A stretch of DNA of 64,000 nucleotides from Uranotaenia lowii (GCF_029784155.1 NC_073691.1:86993361-87057360); one strand, 5' to 3'. Shown: positions 42,146-53,991, counted from the first letter of the stretch. Numbers and translations: made by a program. Notes: generated by a model not told the origin, from the letters alone.

Positions 42146-44048
42146 TAGACTGCCCCAAATGACCCAACTTTTGAAAAAGTTATACGCTGCAGGCTAAAAT
42201 TGATCCTGGGCCTAGTACAAGATTTCATGACAAATTTGGGCCAGATCGGACCACGGGAAGGGGTCGCTCAACGAGCCTGAAGTTTGTATGGGATTTTGAG
42301 ACATTTTTTTCGAGAGGAACATGAAAAACCAGTTTTTCGTCAATAACTTCTGTCTCCTTCCACCGATTTCTTTCAAAAACGGGTTTTCTTGAAGCATAAA
42401 CTATGACAAATATTTCAACAGAAAGTTGCATTTCAATTAAAGTTAAGATAAAAAAGTTATAAAGCTTCAAAAATTGGCTAACTTTTTAAAGGGTGACATT
42501 CATCACTGTTTTAATGACGCGACTAAATGTCCGACCAGGACACTCAATGTGAAATGCATGCCGTTTCGTCAAATAATGACTGATTTTAATCATTGTTGTT
42601 GCGCTCGATTGCAATTTTTAATGTTTTTCTAATAATTGAGTTTGGATGATATTCACTTGATAGTTCGGAAAAAAGTAAGGGCGGAAAAATGCTTGACAAT
42701 TTAAAAAAAATTGCATAACCACAGGGGCAGAGGAACATGACTGGACGATTTGTGATGCCAATAAAAAGATTCACCTTTATTCCCAAAAAAAGAAAGTTAC
42801 AGTAATAAAAATAAATCGTGAGAAAATGTTAAAGGGCATTTTTTCGAAAATTTATCATTTTATTGGCATCATAAAGCGTTGGTCCATGTGTTTTTCGATC
42901 TAAAAAAAAATGTTGGCGGTTGGGTCTGAGAGTAACAACCATTCTGAATAGAATTTTTGAGAATAAAAAATGATCCTGAGTTGAGTAGAAAAGATGAAAC
43001 ATGAACACCCCCCAAAGGCGGAAATATATACAAAAGACTGCCCCAAATTTGTCTGGGAAATTCAAAACCTGTGAAATGTTATACGCTGCATTGATTCAAG
43101 TCTTAGTACAAGATCTCATACCAAATTTGGGCCAGATCAAATCACGGGTAGGGGTCGCTCAACGAGCTTGAAGTTTGTATGGGATTTTGAGACATTTTGT
43201 TCGGAAGAAACATGACAAAGCAGTTTTTTCATTAATAACTTTGGTCGCTGTAATAATATATAATGAACACCACCTCACCACCGTAAAAAGTTTAGCCCAT
43301 TTTTGAAGCCTAATAACTTTTTTATCTTAACTTTTATCGAAATGCAGTCTTGAATGAAATATTTTTCATAATTTAAGCTTTTAGAAAGGTTGTGTTTGAA
43401 AGAAATCGGCCGGCGGGAACCAAAGTTATTGATGAAAAACTGTTTTATTGGCATCACAAATCGTCCAGTCATGTTCCTAAGCCCCTGTGGTTATGCAATT
43501 TTTTTAAATGTCAAGCATTTTTTCGCCCTTACTTTTTTCCGAACTATTAAGTGAATATTATCCAAACTCAAATATTAGAAAAACATTAAAAATTGTAATC
43601 GAGCGCAACAACAATGGTTAAAATCAGTCATTATTTGACGAAACGGCAAGCATTTCACATTGAGTGTCCTATTCGGACATTTAGTCGCCTCATTAAAACA
43701 GTGATGAATGTCACCCTTTAAAAAGTTAGCCCATTTTTGAAGCTTGATAACTTTTAAATCCTAACTTTACTGAAATGCAACCTTCTGATGAAATATTTGT
43801 CATAGTTTAGGCTTCAAGAAAACCTGTTTTTGAAAGAAATCGGTGGAAGGAGACAGAAGTTATTGACGAAAAACTGGTTTTTCATGTTCCTCTCGAACAA
43901 AATGTCTCAAAATCTCATACAAACCTCAGGCTCGTTGAGCGACCCCTTCCCGTGATTCGATCTGGCCCAAATTTGGCATGAGATCTTGTACTAGGCCCAG
44001 GATCAATTTTAGCCTGCTGCGTATAACATACAAATATGGGGAAGTCTA
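42146..44048. mobile_element. Long inverted-repeat (foldback) element, 1.9 kb
   Basis: The left arm 42146-42767 is inverted at 43442-44048, starting TAGACT(G/T)CCCCA. Shared blocks include TATACGC(T/A)GCAGGC, GGGGTCGCTCAACGAGC and TTGTATGGGATTTTGAGACA. The loop contains a third, partial copy of the arm at about 43040-43215 and of its inverse at 43280-43440. No transposase; no clear target duplication. Confidence 0.75.
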
Positions 44049-44516
44049 AGGCTGACTCTTGGAAAATGTCCCTTTTTTCTGAATATAAAAAATTAGTCAC
44101 AAAATGACAGTGAAATTAACACTTAAAAACTAAACATTCAAAAGAAAAAAGTTTTAAAAAAAGTTTTCACATAAAGTAACCCGTTTGTTTCTAAAAGCTT
44201 CGATTTAATCAGCAGAGGTGTTTGTTTCCAAGCCTCGAAGGCTTACAGATACAGATATTCTAAACGATATTTTTACTAACAGCAAGCCTACTTAAGACTC
44301 AATTAATAGGGTTTCAAATGTTGACATTGTTTTGAAATATTCAAACTTAAACCTGTTTACTTGTGATAATCTGGAAAATGTCATGATGATCAAAATAAAC
44401 CCGTTGTTCAAAGTTCCCCTAGTTTAAGGTAAGTGTTAACAATTTTTTACCTAAAAGGATTAGGAACCAAATATTTTTTCTCATTGATATAAATCTGGAA
44501 AGTTTTTTTTTTTCAA
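44049..44516. other. Intergenic AT-rich spacer
   Basis: No ORF or repeat of note between two inverted-repeat elements. Confidence 0.5.
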
Positions 44517-45330
44517 CTCACAATCAGAGGTGCAAAGCATCGCATCATTTTGCATGCAGCGTTCGACTTTTTCCCGACCAGATCAAACTAACTTTATCTT
44601 CGGAAGCGTCGGCTTGCGAACATAGCACGCCGACTTTTGATTGCAAATGAACGCATCGCAACGACGCTGTGGCACGATTGGTTCAAATGACTGCATCTCT
44701 TAAGTTCATTCCGATGCTTTGCGAACAGTTCGCCTATTGATTCTAAGGCGACGTCAACCGAAGGATCCGTTCGTTTGAATTCATCGGGGATAAGTTCAAA
44801 CAACCTTATCGAGATAGGGTCGTTTGAACGTTCAATTGAATGTTCACTTTTGAACGTTCAATTGAATGTTCGTCTGATGCGTTCGGCAGCCTAAGGCAAG
44901 ACGCCGAGCCGTGTTTGGATGGGATGGATTATTGATATGGCGCATTGCTTGCGTGTGATGTTCGGTCGTCGCTCGACGATAGAGGGTGTCGGGTGTCTTG
45001 TAGCGCCAAACGGCTGCAACGTTACACGTTTTGTCTATGTATCGTGTGACCAACATCTTTTAAATATGTGCTCGTGAATCTCGCTTTTAAGCTTTTTTTC
45101 CTCAGATTTAAGCTTTTTTTGCCTTGAGAGCATAGGAGACGAAAGCTCAAATCTGAGGAAAAAAGCTTAAATCTGTCAAAACGAGGGGAAAAAAAGGGGA
45201 AATCTGAGAGATGTGCTCCATACGGTTTGAATAGCGTTGCCGCCGCCTGTGTAGCGCGCGGACGACTTGGTAAAGAGAATGAGGCGCAGCTACAGTTTCA
45301 TTTAACGGTGCAATTTTACTGAATAAAATG

Positions 45331-46629
45331 CCCGAATAGCAAAGACCATGGTAATAATATATCGTAACAATGATTTTGAATTTAACAGTAAACTTCATAG
45401 TGATTTCAAAATATTTATCAACCGGTTTAAATTTTGAAAATACCATGATTTTTAAAGTTACCGTGAAGTATATCATTAATTCAAAATATTTCAAAGTTGC
45501 AAATATTTCAAAAACACGAACATCGTACGGTATCACATTGAAATTCTTGTGATTTTTATTGTACCAGTGTTCTTCATGGTTGAATGATAATCCGAACCAC
45601 GCGAAAATTGGTAATTTTTTGCTTTTTTACACATTTACATTTTTTCGTGTAATGAAAATTTTGGCGCTCTAAAAACGTCACTTTCTCTCGGAGGAAGTTA
45701 ACTTAAATTTAAATTTTCGCGGTCGGAATCAGTGAATCCGGACCAAGTCGAAATCAAGCTGATCGGAATCTGAACAGAAAATGATGGCTTTAAATTCGGT
45801 GATCTTGGTAAATAATTTTATTATTTATTCATTTATATGTAGGCTAACTAAACCGAAATTTTTTTTATTCTAGAAGCTGACGGAAATTCAAAGTTCCCCA
45901 TGGCCAACTTTAGATGTGGGCCGTATACAATGGCTGCGACGTGGACAAGATAGACGTCCGAGGCAAACCGATATCAAACGGATTTGTGGTCTGGTACTTC
46001 ATGATGTGCAGGAATCCAGCCTTGTCCCAGGATCGGGCAGAAGATGCGGTACAAGAGCCGCCAATGTTACAGTTTAGAAGCTCCGTAGTGCAGATGGTTT
46101 TTTATAGCTTCTGGAAAGTGATGATTTTTTTTTAAACAAGACGAAAAATTTGAATAAAAATTGAAGCAAACAAATGAAACCTGTTTATTTCATTCAATAG
46201 TAAATATGAATTTAGAAGAAAAAATAACTGAAAACAATAATTTTTACCATGGAATTTCACGGTCCTGGAATTATGATAAATTGTGAATTAAAATTGATGT
46301 TCAAGATTATTGAACGATTGAAATTCAAGGGAAAACAATGAACTCCACAGTTTCTTTGAAAAAAGTGGAAGCTGTAATAACCGTTAACTTTATCGTTTTG
46401 AGTTTCCAAATGTATGGGAAAAAGTCGATTTTTTCATTGTTAAGTTGCTTAACAACCCCCTTTTTTCATGGTAAATTTTGCTAAAACCATAAATTTCACT
46501 GTCCAAAACTATGAATTTGACAGTTTATTCAAGGTTTTATGTACCATGATTCGCATAGTTTCAACTATAAAATTCATGGTTGCGTGAAAATGAAATTCAT
46601 GGTCTTTTCACAATGTTTTTCTATTCGGG
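45331..46629. mobile_element. MITE nested in the left arm of the foldback element
   Basis: Termini CCCGAATAG and CTATTCGGG, flanked by TG on both sides (45329-45330, 46630-46631). The right arm of the host element keeps the uninterrupted sequence around 49535-49550, which is the empty site. The ends also share AAGACCATG. It carries an intron-containing gene-like segment. Confidence 0.85.
45781..46077 (+). CDS. Two-exon gene-like ORF inside nested MITE
   Basis: Exon 1 (45781-45807) starts AAA-ATGATGG and ends before GTAAAT. A 66-bp AT-rich intron ends TTTTATTCTAG at 45873. Exon 2 (45874-46077) continues in the same frame to TAG. The product would be 76 aa, starting MMALNSVILK and rich in Arg in the middle (LRRGQDRRPRQTD). 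The intron size is typical of dipteran short introns and exon 2 is GC-richer than the surrounding MITE. I recognise no domain. It may be a captured host gene fragment, a small gene of the MITE family, or chance. Confidence 0.4.
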
Positions 46630-46756
46630 TGCAAACCGCCCAACTACGGTTGGGCTTGTAAGGCTTGTAAGAGATTGTTTATTCTTTTTCATTCCATGTT
46701 AGGTTCAGAACTGAAGCAAACCGTCAAGACCCGCGAAATTTAATTCATATTTTCAG

Positions 46757-47640
46757 ATATCAGATTCAGATTTCAGATTTTAGATTTAGATTCCAGATTC
46801 AGATTTCAGATTCAGATTTCAGATTCAGATTTCAGATTCAGATTTCAGATTCAGATTTCAGATTCAGATTTCAGATTCAGATTTCAGATTCAGATTTCAG
46901 ATTCAGATTTCAGATTCAGATTTCAGATTCAGATTTCAGATTCAGATTTCAGATTCAGATTTCAGATTCAGATTTCAGATTCAGATTTCAGATTCAGATT
47001 TCAGATTCAGATTTCAGATTCAGATTTCAGATTCAGATTTCAGATTCAGATTTCAGATTCAGATTTCAGATTCAGATTTCAGATTCAGATTTCAGATTCA
47101 GATTTCAGATTCAGATTTCAGATTCAGATTTCAGATTCAGATTTCAGATTCAGATTTCAGATTCAGATTTCAGATTCAGATTTCAGATTCAGATTTCAGA
47201 TTCAGATTTCAGATTCAGATTTCAGATTCAGATTTCAGATTCAGATTTCAGATTCAGATTTCAGATTCAGATTTCAGATTCAGATTTCAGATTCAGATTT
47301 CAGATTCAGATTTCAGATTCAGATTTCAGATTCAGATTTCAGATTCAGATTTCAGATTCAGATTTCAGATTCAGATTTCAGATTCAGATTTCAGATTCAG
47401 ATTTCAGATTCAGATTCAGATTTCAGATTCAGATTTCAGATTCAGATTTCAGATTCAGATTTCAGATTCAGATTTCAGATTCAGATTTCAGATTCAGATT
47501 TCAGATTCAGATTTCAGATTCAGATTTCAGATTCAGATTTCAGATTCAGATTTCAGATTCAGATTTCAGATTCAGATTTCAGATTCAGATTTCAGATTCA
47601 TATTTTGATTCAGATTTCAGATTTCAGATCCTGATTCAGA
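46757..47640 (+). repeat. 13-bp satellite array, left arm
   Basis: Tandem units CAGATTTCAGATT, about 65 copies, very homogeneous, with a few irregular units at both ends and one short unit near 47412. Confidence 0.97.
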
Positions 47641-48335
47641 TATCAGATTCAGGTTTCATATTAAGCATTCAGTTTTAGGATTAAGGTTAAGATTTTGGGT
47701 TAAGATTTTAGATTCATATTTGAGGCCCTTGGAGCCAAAAGGGGTATAAGTGCAAAATGGAAAAAATTGAGTTAACCATCTAGAACAAATCTTCGACTGT
47801 CAAACATCATATGCTGTTTTAATCACAATTTTTTTTCGCTATTTTCTCATGTTTTGATATTGTTGAAAAAATCCTGCTTACTGAAAATTACTTTTTGTTT
47901 GGAGCCAAAGGGGTATAAGTGCAGACCCATTTGCTACCAAGTAATTTACTTATACGGTATAAGTTATACCCTTTGCCACCAACCCTAACGTCATTTCCAT
48001 TTAAAGTGTTCATTCCATCGGGATGAAAAAAATATGGAAATTAATGGGCATTTGAAAAGTAAATCATGTTAGAAAATCTACCACCAACAGTTAATCATTT
48101 CATTACATTTAGTGATAGTTCTGGTGAACAAAATATTACCAAATTTTTCATTTTTTCTATTCTAACCCCAATAAATGAATTCCAAATTTCTGATTTCGGG
48201 TCTTAATCAAATGGTGTACGCCATGAATTTGGGACTCAATATATTTAATCATCAACTCATTAACTCATATATGTTAAACATAAACTCATATATGTAAAAC
48301 ATCAACTCATAATGAGCGGAAGTCCATTTCCAATC
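47641..48335. other. Loop between inverted satellite arrays
   Basis: Unique-looking, AT-rich. It holds two direct copies of GGAGCCAAA(A)GGGGTATAAG at about 47730 and 47900. No ORF. Confidence 0.6.
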
Positions 48336-49420
48336 TGAAATCTGAATCTGAAATCTGAATCTGAAATCTGAATCTGAAATCTGAATCTGAAATCTGAATC
48401 TGAAATCTGAATCTGAAATCTGAATCTGAAATCTGAATCTGAAATCTGAATCTGAAATCTGAATCTGAAATCTGAATCTGAAATCTGAATCTGAAATCTG
48501 AATCTGAAATCTGAATCTGAAATCTGAATCTGAAATCTGAATCTGAAATCTGAATCTGAAATCTGAATCTGAAATCTGAATCTGAAATCTGAATCTGAAA
48601 TCTGAATCTGAAATTTGAATCTGAAATCTGAATCTGAAATCTGAATCTGAAATCTGAATCTGAAATCTGAATCTGAAATCTGAATCTGAAATCTGAATCT
48701 GAAATCTGAATCTGAAATCTGAATCTGAAATCTGAATCTGAAATCTGAATCTGAAATCTGAATCTGAAATCTGAATCTGAAATCTGAATCTGAAATCTGA
48801 ATCTGAAATCTGAATCTGAAATCTGAATCTGAAATCTGAATCTGAAATCTGAATCTGAAATCTGAATCTGAAATCTGAATCTGAAATCTGAATCTGAAAT
48901 CTGAATCTGAAATCTGAATCTGAAATCTGAATCTGAAATCTGAATCTGGAATCTAAATCTAAAATCTGAAATCTGAATCTGAAATCTGAATCTAAAATCT
49001 GAATCTGAAATCTGAATCTGAAATCTGAATCTGAAATCTGAATCTGAAATCTGAATCTGAAATCTGAATCTGAAATCTGAATCTGAAATCTGAATCTGAA
49101 ATCTGAATCTGGAATCTAAATCTAAAATCTGAAATCTGAATCTGAAATCTGAATCTGAAATCTGAATCTGAAATCTGAATCTGAAATCTGAATCTGAAAT
49201 CTGAATCTGAAATCTGAATCTGAAATCTGAATCTGAAATCTGAATCTGAAATCTGAATCTGAAATCTGAATCTGAAATCTGAATCTGAAATCTGAATCTG
49301 AAATCTGAATCTGAAATCTGAATCTGAAATCTGAATCTGAAATCTGAATCTGAAATCTGAATCTGAAATCTGAATCTGGAATCTAAATCTAAAATCTGAA
49401 ATCTGAATCTGATATCTGAA
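48336..49420 (-). repeat. 13-bp satellite array, right arm (inverted)
   Basis: Units AATCTGAAATCTG, the reverse complement of the left array, about 80 copies. Three blocks of a variant unit (GGAATCTAAATCTAAAATC) appear near 48948, 49110 and 49378, at spacings of ~160 and ~270 bp, a trace of higher-order duplication. Confidence 0.97.
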
Positions 49421-50092
49421 AATTTGAATTAAATTTCGCGGGTCTTGACGGTTTGCTTCAGTTCTGAACCTAACATGGAATGAAAAAGAATAAAAAATCT
49501 CTTACAAGCCTTACAAGCCCAACCGTAGTTGGGCGGTTTGCATTTTATTCAGTAAAATTGCACCGTTAAATGAAACTGTAGCTGCGCCTCATTCTCTTTA
49601 CCAAGTCGTCCGCGCGCTACAAGACACCCGACACCCTCTATCGTCGAGCGACGACCGAACATCACACGCAAGCAATGCACCATACCAATAATCCATCCCA
49701 TCCAAACACGGCTCGGCGTCTTGCCTTAGGCTGCCGAACGCATCAGACGAACATTCAATTGAACGTTCAAAAGTGAACATTCAATTGAACGTTCAAACGA
49801 CCCTATCTCGATAAGGTTGTTTGAACTTATCCCCGATGAATTCAAACGAACGGATCCTTCGGTTGACGTCGCCTTAAAATCAGTAGGCGAACTGTTCGCA
49901 AAGCATCGGAATGAACTTAAGAGATGCAGTCATTTGAACCAATCGTGCCACAGCGTCGTTGCGATGCGATCATTTTTTCCAACCACAAGTTAGGCGTCGT
50001 AGCTGATCTTAACCTTTTCAAGAAATAATCAGCTTGCGACTTTTTCTCGACGACGTTTGCGCTGAACGTTCATTTGCACCTCTGCTCACAAT

Positions 50093-50496
50093 AATTTGAT
50101 GCAGCGATTTCAACCTTCTGCCCAAGGTTTTTAGAAACACGAGGTTCTCCGACTTTCACAGAAAGTAGGCGAGGAGTGAGGAGTGAATTAGTTTGTTTAC
50201 AAACATAACATTTTTTTTTCTTTGCTTGTTTGTTGGCTGGGGCCAATAAGCCCATCTCGCCCAACATAACATTATTTGCCCAGCTTTTCTGTGGTTTGTT
50301 GGTAAACAAACTCCATGAGTTCCACAGTTGCTTAGGAAAAATGGCCAAAATGTCTGAATCGGGTATTTGATTTACGGTAACACCTCCAATATATACACAC
50401 ACTTTGATTCTGCCTATAGTTGCATGTCTACTTTGCTAGACAACAGCATTTATGTCAATTGAATTTATTGTTTTTCAATGCCAAAAGACATATCTT
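50093..50496. other. Spacer, no gene recognised
   Basis: A 110-codon open frame on the minus strand (50070-50402) partly overlaps the element end and shows no domain. Confidence 0.45.
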
Positions 50497-51215
50497 CAGG
50501 AGAGCATATCAAAATGATAACTCAAACGTATCACACCAAGATATTTCAATCTGATTCAGTTATAATTAAGTACTCTAAATTCTCGATTTTAAGTTTCTCC
50601 AATCTGAATTATATCTTGAGCTCATTTTCAATGATAATGATTTTTTTCGGATTGTCCTAAAATAAAATGATTATATCGTATTTTGATATACGTGCAACTT
50701 TTTTATGAAACACGGACATCGAAGTCAATAACCCAAACCGTGCATTAATGAGTTTCGTTCAACAGATCCATAACATTGAATTCAAATTCAGGGAAACCAA
50801 AAATGGAGCATGTGTTTAGCATATAATGTGGTTTACTGACATACCGGTCAGGAGAGCATATCAAAATGATAACTCAAACGTATCTCACCAAGATATTTAC
50901 ATCTGATTCAGTTATAATTAAGTACTCCGAATTTTCGATTTTAAGTTTCTCTATTCTGAATTATATCTTATTCTGATTGACAAACTAGAACGGGGTTGAA
51001 CCCATATTCAATTATCAAGATTTTTTTTTCGGATTGTCCTAAAATAAAATGATTATATCTTATTTTGATATACGTACAACTTTTTCTGAAACACGGACAT
51101 CGAAGTCAACGGCTCAAACCTTACATTAACGAGTTTCGCTCAACAGGTTCATAAAACTGAATCAAATTTTTGGGAAACCAAAAATGGGGCATGGTTTTAT
51201 CAAATAATGAGGTTT
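50497..51215 (+). repeat. Tandem duplication, ~352-bp unit
   Basis: CAGGAGAGCATATCAAAATG starts at 50497 and again at 50849. Unit 2 carries an extra ~45 bp near 50970-51015. Both units end near AACCAAAAATGG(A/G)GCATG. Confidence 0.88.
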
Positions 51216-51419
51216 ATTGACCTTCCACTAGAAAATTTTCTCGATGCATTCATATCTTGATAAGTTATAATTTTGATAGGTTTTGTTCTGTCCAATATCA
51301 AACTCTGCTATCTGAATGAGATATCATCTTGAAAGGAGAGTATTTCAAATTAATATAATTTAGCTATAATCGCATAGATTTTTTGATATAATTTGAGATA
51401 TTTTAACATTCTACGAGTA

Positions 51420-53030
51420 GGGGAGAGTGGGGATACTTGATCCCCTTTTCTTATTTTCACCATATCTTTTTGGAAAAATTTAGCAACTCGACGACTTTGA
51501 CATTTTCTGACAGCTTGTAACTTCAAGTTTCTATGCTCCAAAAATTAGAACGATACTTGAACCCGTTGATGAACTAGAAGCATTTTCGTGGGAGTAAAAA
51601 AATTGCGATTTTTCTGAAGTTATGGGAGACTTGATCCCTTTTTAAGGAGACTTGATCTTTTATTCAGGAAGCCCTAATCTTATATATAAAAATGGAGGCA
51701 TTTTCTTTGTGATAACATCACGTATGAATGGTCGGTCGGAATGAAGTGAAATTTGGTATCCGAGGGTTTTTTGGGTCAGAGATGGTTTGTATAATAGTTT
51801 CAAGAATCTCACTTTTTATGAAAGGGGGGTCCCCATACAAAGTTATCTCTTCTTCACATCTTCTTATATATAAAAATGGAGGCATTTTCTTTGTGATAAC
51901 ATCACGTATGAATGGTCGGTCGGAATGAAGTGAAATTTGGTATCCGAGGGTTTTTTTGGTCAGAGATGGTTTGTATAATACTTTCAAGAATCTCACTTTT
52001 TATGAAAGGGGGGTCCCCATACAAAATTATCTCTTCACATCTTATATATAAAAATGGAGGCATTTTCTTTGTGATAACATCACGTATGAATGGTCGGTCG
52101 GAATGAAGTGAAATTTGGTATCCGAGGGTTTTTTGGGTCAGAGATGGTTTGTATAATAGTTTCAAGAATCTCACTTTTTATGAAAGGGGGGTCCCAATAC
52201 AAATTCAACTTTATTTGTTACGATTTCCATAAGAATCGATTCGCGAGCACGATGAAGTTAAGTGAAGTGTAGATGAAATCAAACATTCATTACGATTACA
52301 TAAAAAGGTAAAACGAAGTTTACCGGGTCAGCTAGTCCATGTATAAAAATCAAACAAAACCCCAAGATAGAATGTTAATTGACTATTTTGGTCATGTTTG
52401 TTCTCATTTCACAATTTATAGCAGACATAAGAAGAAAATTCTATAACTTTGTCTCAACGCTAAGTTGTATACTTAAAGGCGCTATTTTTTATAATTAAGA
52501 GAAAATTAATTTTTTTTGCTCTTTTCTTCAGACAATTGTTTGATAAATATTAGTTTTGGATAAATATAAGTAATTTCGTAATCAGCAATCATATCGATCA
52601 ATTCAGAAGAAGAATACGCCGTTTGGAAGGGGGGATCAATTGTACCCAACTCTAGGGGATCAATTGTACCCATAATCAACATTTTAGAAAACTTTTTCTG
52701 AAAAAAGTTGAGAGTTTTCCATTACTTTGAAAATATGGCATTATGAAGTTCATTTTACGCTCGAACGATTGATATATTGGAACAAATATTTTTTTCATGA
52801 TTTTCCAATGTAAGGAACATTTTAAAGCGATGAAAAAAGATCTTCAAGTTACATTTTGTGAAATTTTTCAAACAAAGTTCAATTACTCAAACAATTTTTT
52901 TGTTGAAAAATTTTAAACTACAAGCAATGTTATTTTGCTCATTTTGGCACATTTTTCTAGAACATTTGATCTTTGTAAGACATTCCAGTTTCGAGATATA
53001 GCTAAGGAATCAAGTATCCTCATTCTCCCC
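51420..53030 (+). mobile_element. TA-target MITE copy A, interrupted by a Helitron
   Basis: Ends GGGGAGAGTGGGGATACTTG and CTCATTCTCCCC, flanked by TA. Without the insertion 51678-52335 it is colinear with copy B (56554-57528). Many short phrases like ACTTGATCC repeat inside. No ORF. 51216-51417 to its left is unremarkable AT-rich sequence. Confidence 0.9.
51678..52335 (+). mobile_element. Short Helitron with triplicated 5' end
   Basis: Starts TCTTATATATAAAAATGG after A and ends CGGGTCAGCTAG before T. The 5' segment of ~175-185 bp occurs three times in tandem (from about 51678, 51862 and 52036). Only the last is joined to the 3' end. Copy B of the host MITE supplies the empty site CCCTAA-TCC. 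Confidence 0.9.
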
Positions 53031-53099
53031 TACTGAAAAATAAATCATTTAGATAGGAAAAAAAGTATCAAAATATCTCATCTTGATATAATTTAGTTT

Positions 53100-53290
53100 T
53101 TCCCTTCTGATCGGGCGCCGGGGCAGACGCCACCCTGGAAAACACCGCCCGGGCGATCCAACCAGAATGGCTAAGGACATCATTGAATTACGAAAGGGCT
53201 CTCAACTTCGCAATCAGAGTGCTGGGATTTAACCCGTTAGACCACCCTTTCGAGGGCGAACCCAGCAGTTGTTATTCCTCGGTTCTCACA
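53100..53290 (+). repeat. Gypsy-type LTR 3' part and primer-binding site
   Basis: GC-rich sequence ending GGTTCTCACA, followed by TCTGGCGACGAAGGTGAAAT, the style of primer-binding site seen next to LTRs of the mag-like gypsy group. The left LTR border is not recognisable and may be truncated. Confidence 0.55.
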
Positions 53291-53397
53291 TCTGGCGACG
53301 AAGGTGAAATTCTGGAAGGAGTTCTTCAAAGGTAGGAACCAATTCAAATTATTGAAAGGAAGAAAACTTAGTTCGAATTTCGATTTTTTTTTTATCA

Positions 53398-53520
53398 GGC
53401 AACAGCCGCTGCTTTTAGCAGAAACTAGGCACAAGCCGCTGCTTTTTGCAGAAACCTAGGCATCAGCCGCTGCAATTCGCAGAAACCGAGGCACAAGCCG
53501 CTGCATAACGCAGAAACCGG
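53398..53520 (+). repeat. Four ~31-bp tandem repeats in retrotransposon leader
   Basis: Each unit contains AGCCGCTGC, 4-5 variable bases, then GCAGAAAC. The GCTGC/GCAG pair can form a small stem, so the leader RNA would carry four similar hairpins. The variable loop bases with conserved stems suggest the stems matter. Confidence 0.8.
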
Positions 53521-53763
53521 AACCGCTCCAGTTCACAACGTGATCTGTGATTCGTGATTCGCAAAGAGAAACCTGGTCCAACAATCCAACTTTGGTGGAA
53601 GACATATCCAACCAACGGTTACCAACGTATATTATTTTTCACCAACAACCCGTATCCAAGGTAATGTTCTCAATATATTATTATTGATGAGTCACCTAGT
53701 GGAACATGAACTTCATTATGGAACCTTCAATGATTTTCTTTTGTTTTCGATTCAATTCAAAGA

Positions 53764-53991
53764 ATGGAAAGTTGGAATATTTCACCATTTAAGTTTAATC
53801 ATCTTTCTGATACGAAAGTAAAAAAAGAATGGTTACGCTGGCGTAGGAATTTTGAAGTAATCGTTGCTGTTAGTGGAGAAAAAAATTCAACGAAGTTAAG
53901 AAATATTCTTTTAGCAAAAGGCGGTATTGAACTTCAAGATTTATATTATTATTATTATTATTATTTTTTTATTTTACTATTCTTAAGCTAA
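53764..53991 (+). pseudogene. Gypsy Gag N-terminal fragment
   Basis: From ATG at 53764 the first ~60 residues read MESWNISPFKFNHL then KVKKEWLRWRRNFEV and LRNILLAKGGIELQDLY. This is the typical start of Gag in mag-like gypsy elements (a W..W/F pattern and GxELQ). The frame then runs into a TTA repeat (53943-53965) and ends. The rest of gag and all of pol are missing, so only the 5' end of this element remains. Confidence 0.7.

Larger units (their letters stand above)
44517..50092. mobile_element. hAT-type giant foldback element with 8-bp target duplication
   Basis: The element is 44525-50084 with termini CAGAGGTGCAAA and TTTGCACCTCTG, flanked by identical CTCACAAT at 44517-44524 and 50085-50092. 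An 8-bp duplication and CAGAG-type ends are hallmarks of hAT transposons. The arms are inverted over ~0.8 kb of unique sequence, then ~130 bp shared (46630-46760 with 49400-49540), then a 13-bp satellite array on each side. No transposase is visible, so it is non-autonomous. Confidence 0.9.

Noticed and set aside
46757..49420. CRISPR-like regularly spaced repeats
   Set aside because: Pure 13-bp satellite with no unique spacers, in a eukaryotic foldback element.
52090..52272. Repeated small frames starting MVGRNEVKFG
   Set aside because: They are copies of the triplicated Helitron head, not genes; the same string recurs because the DNA is repeated.
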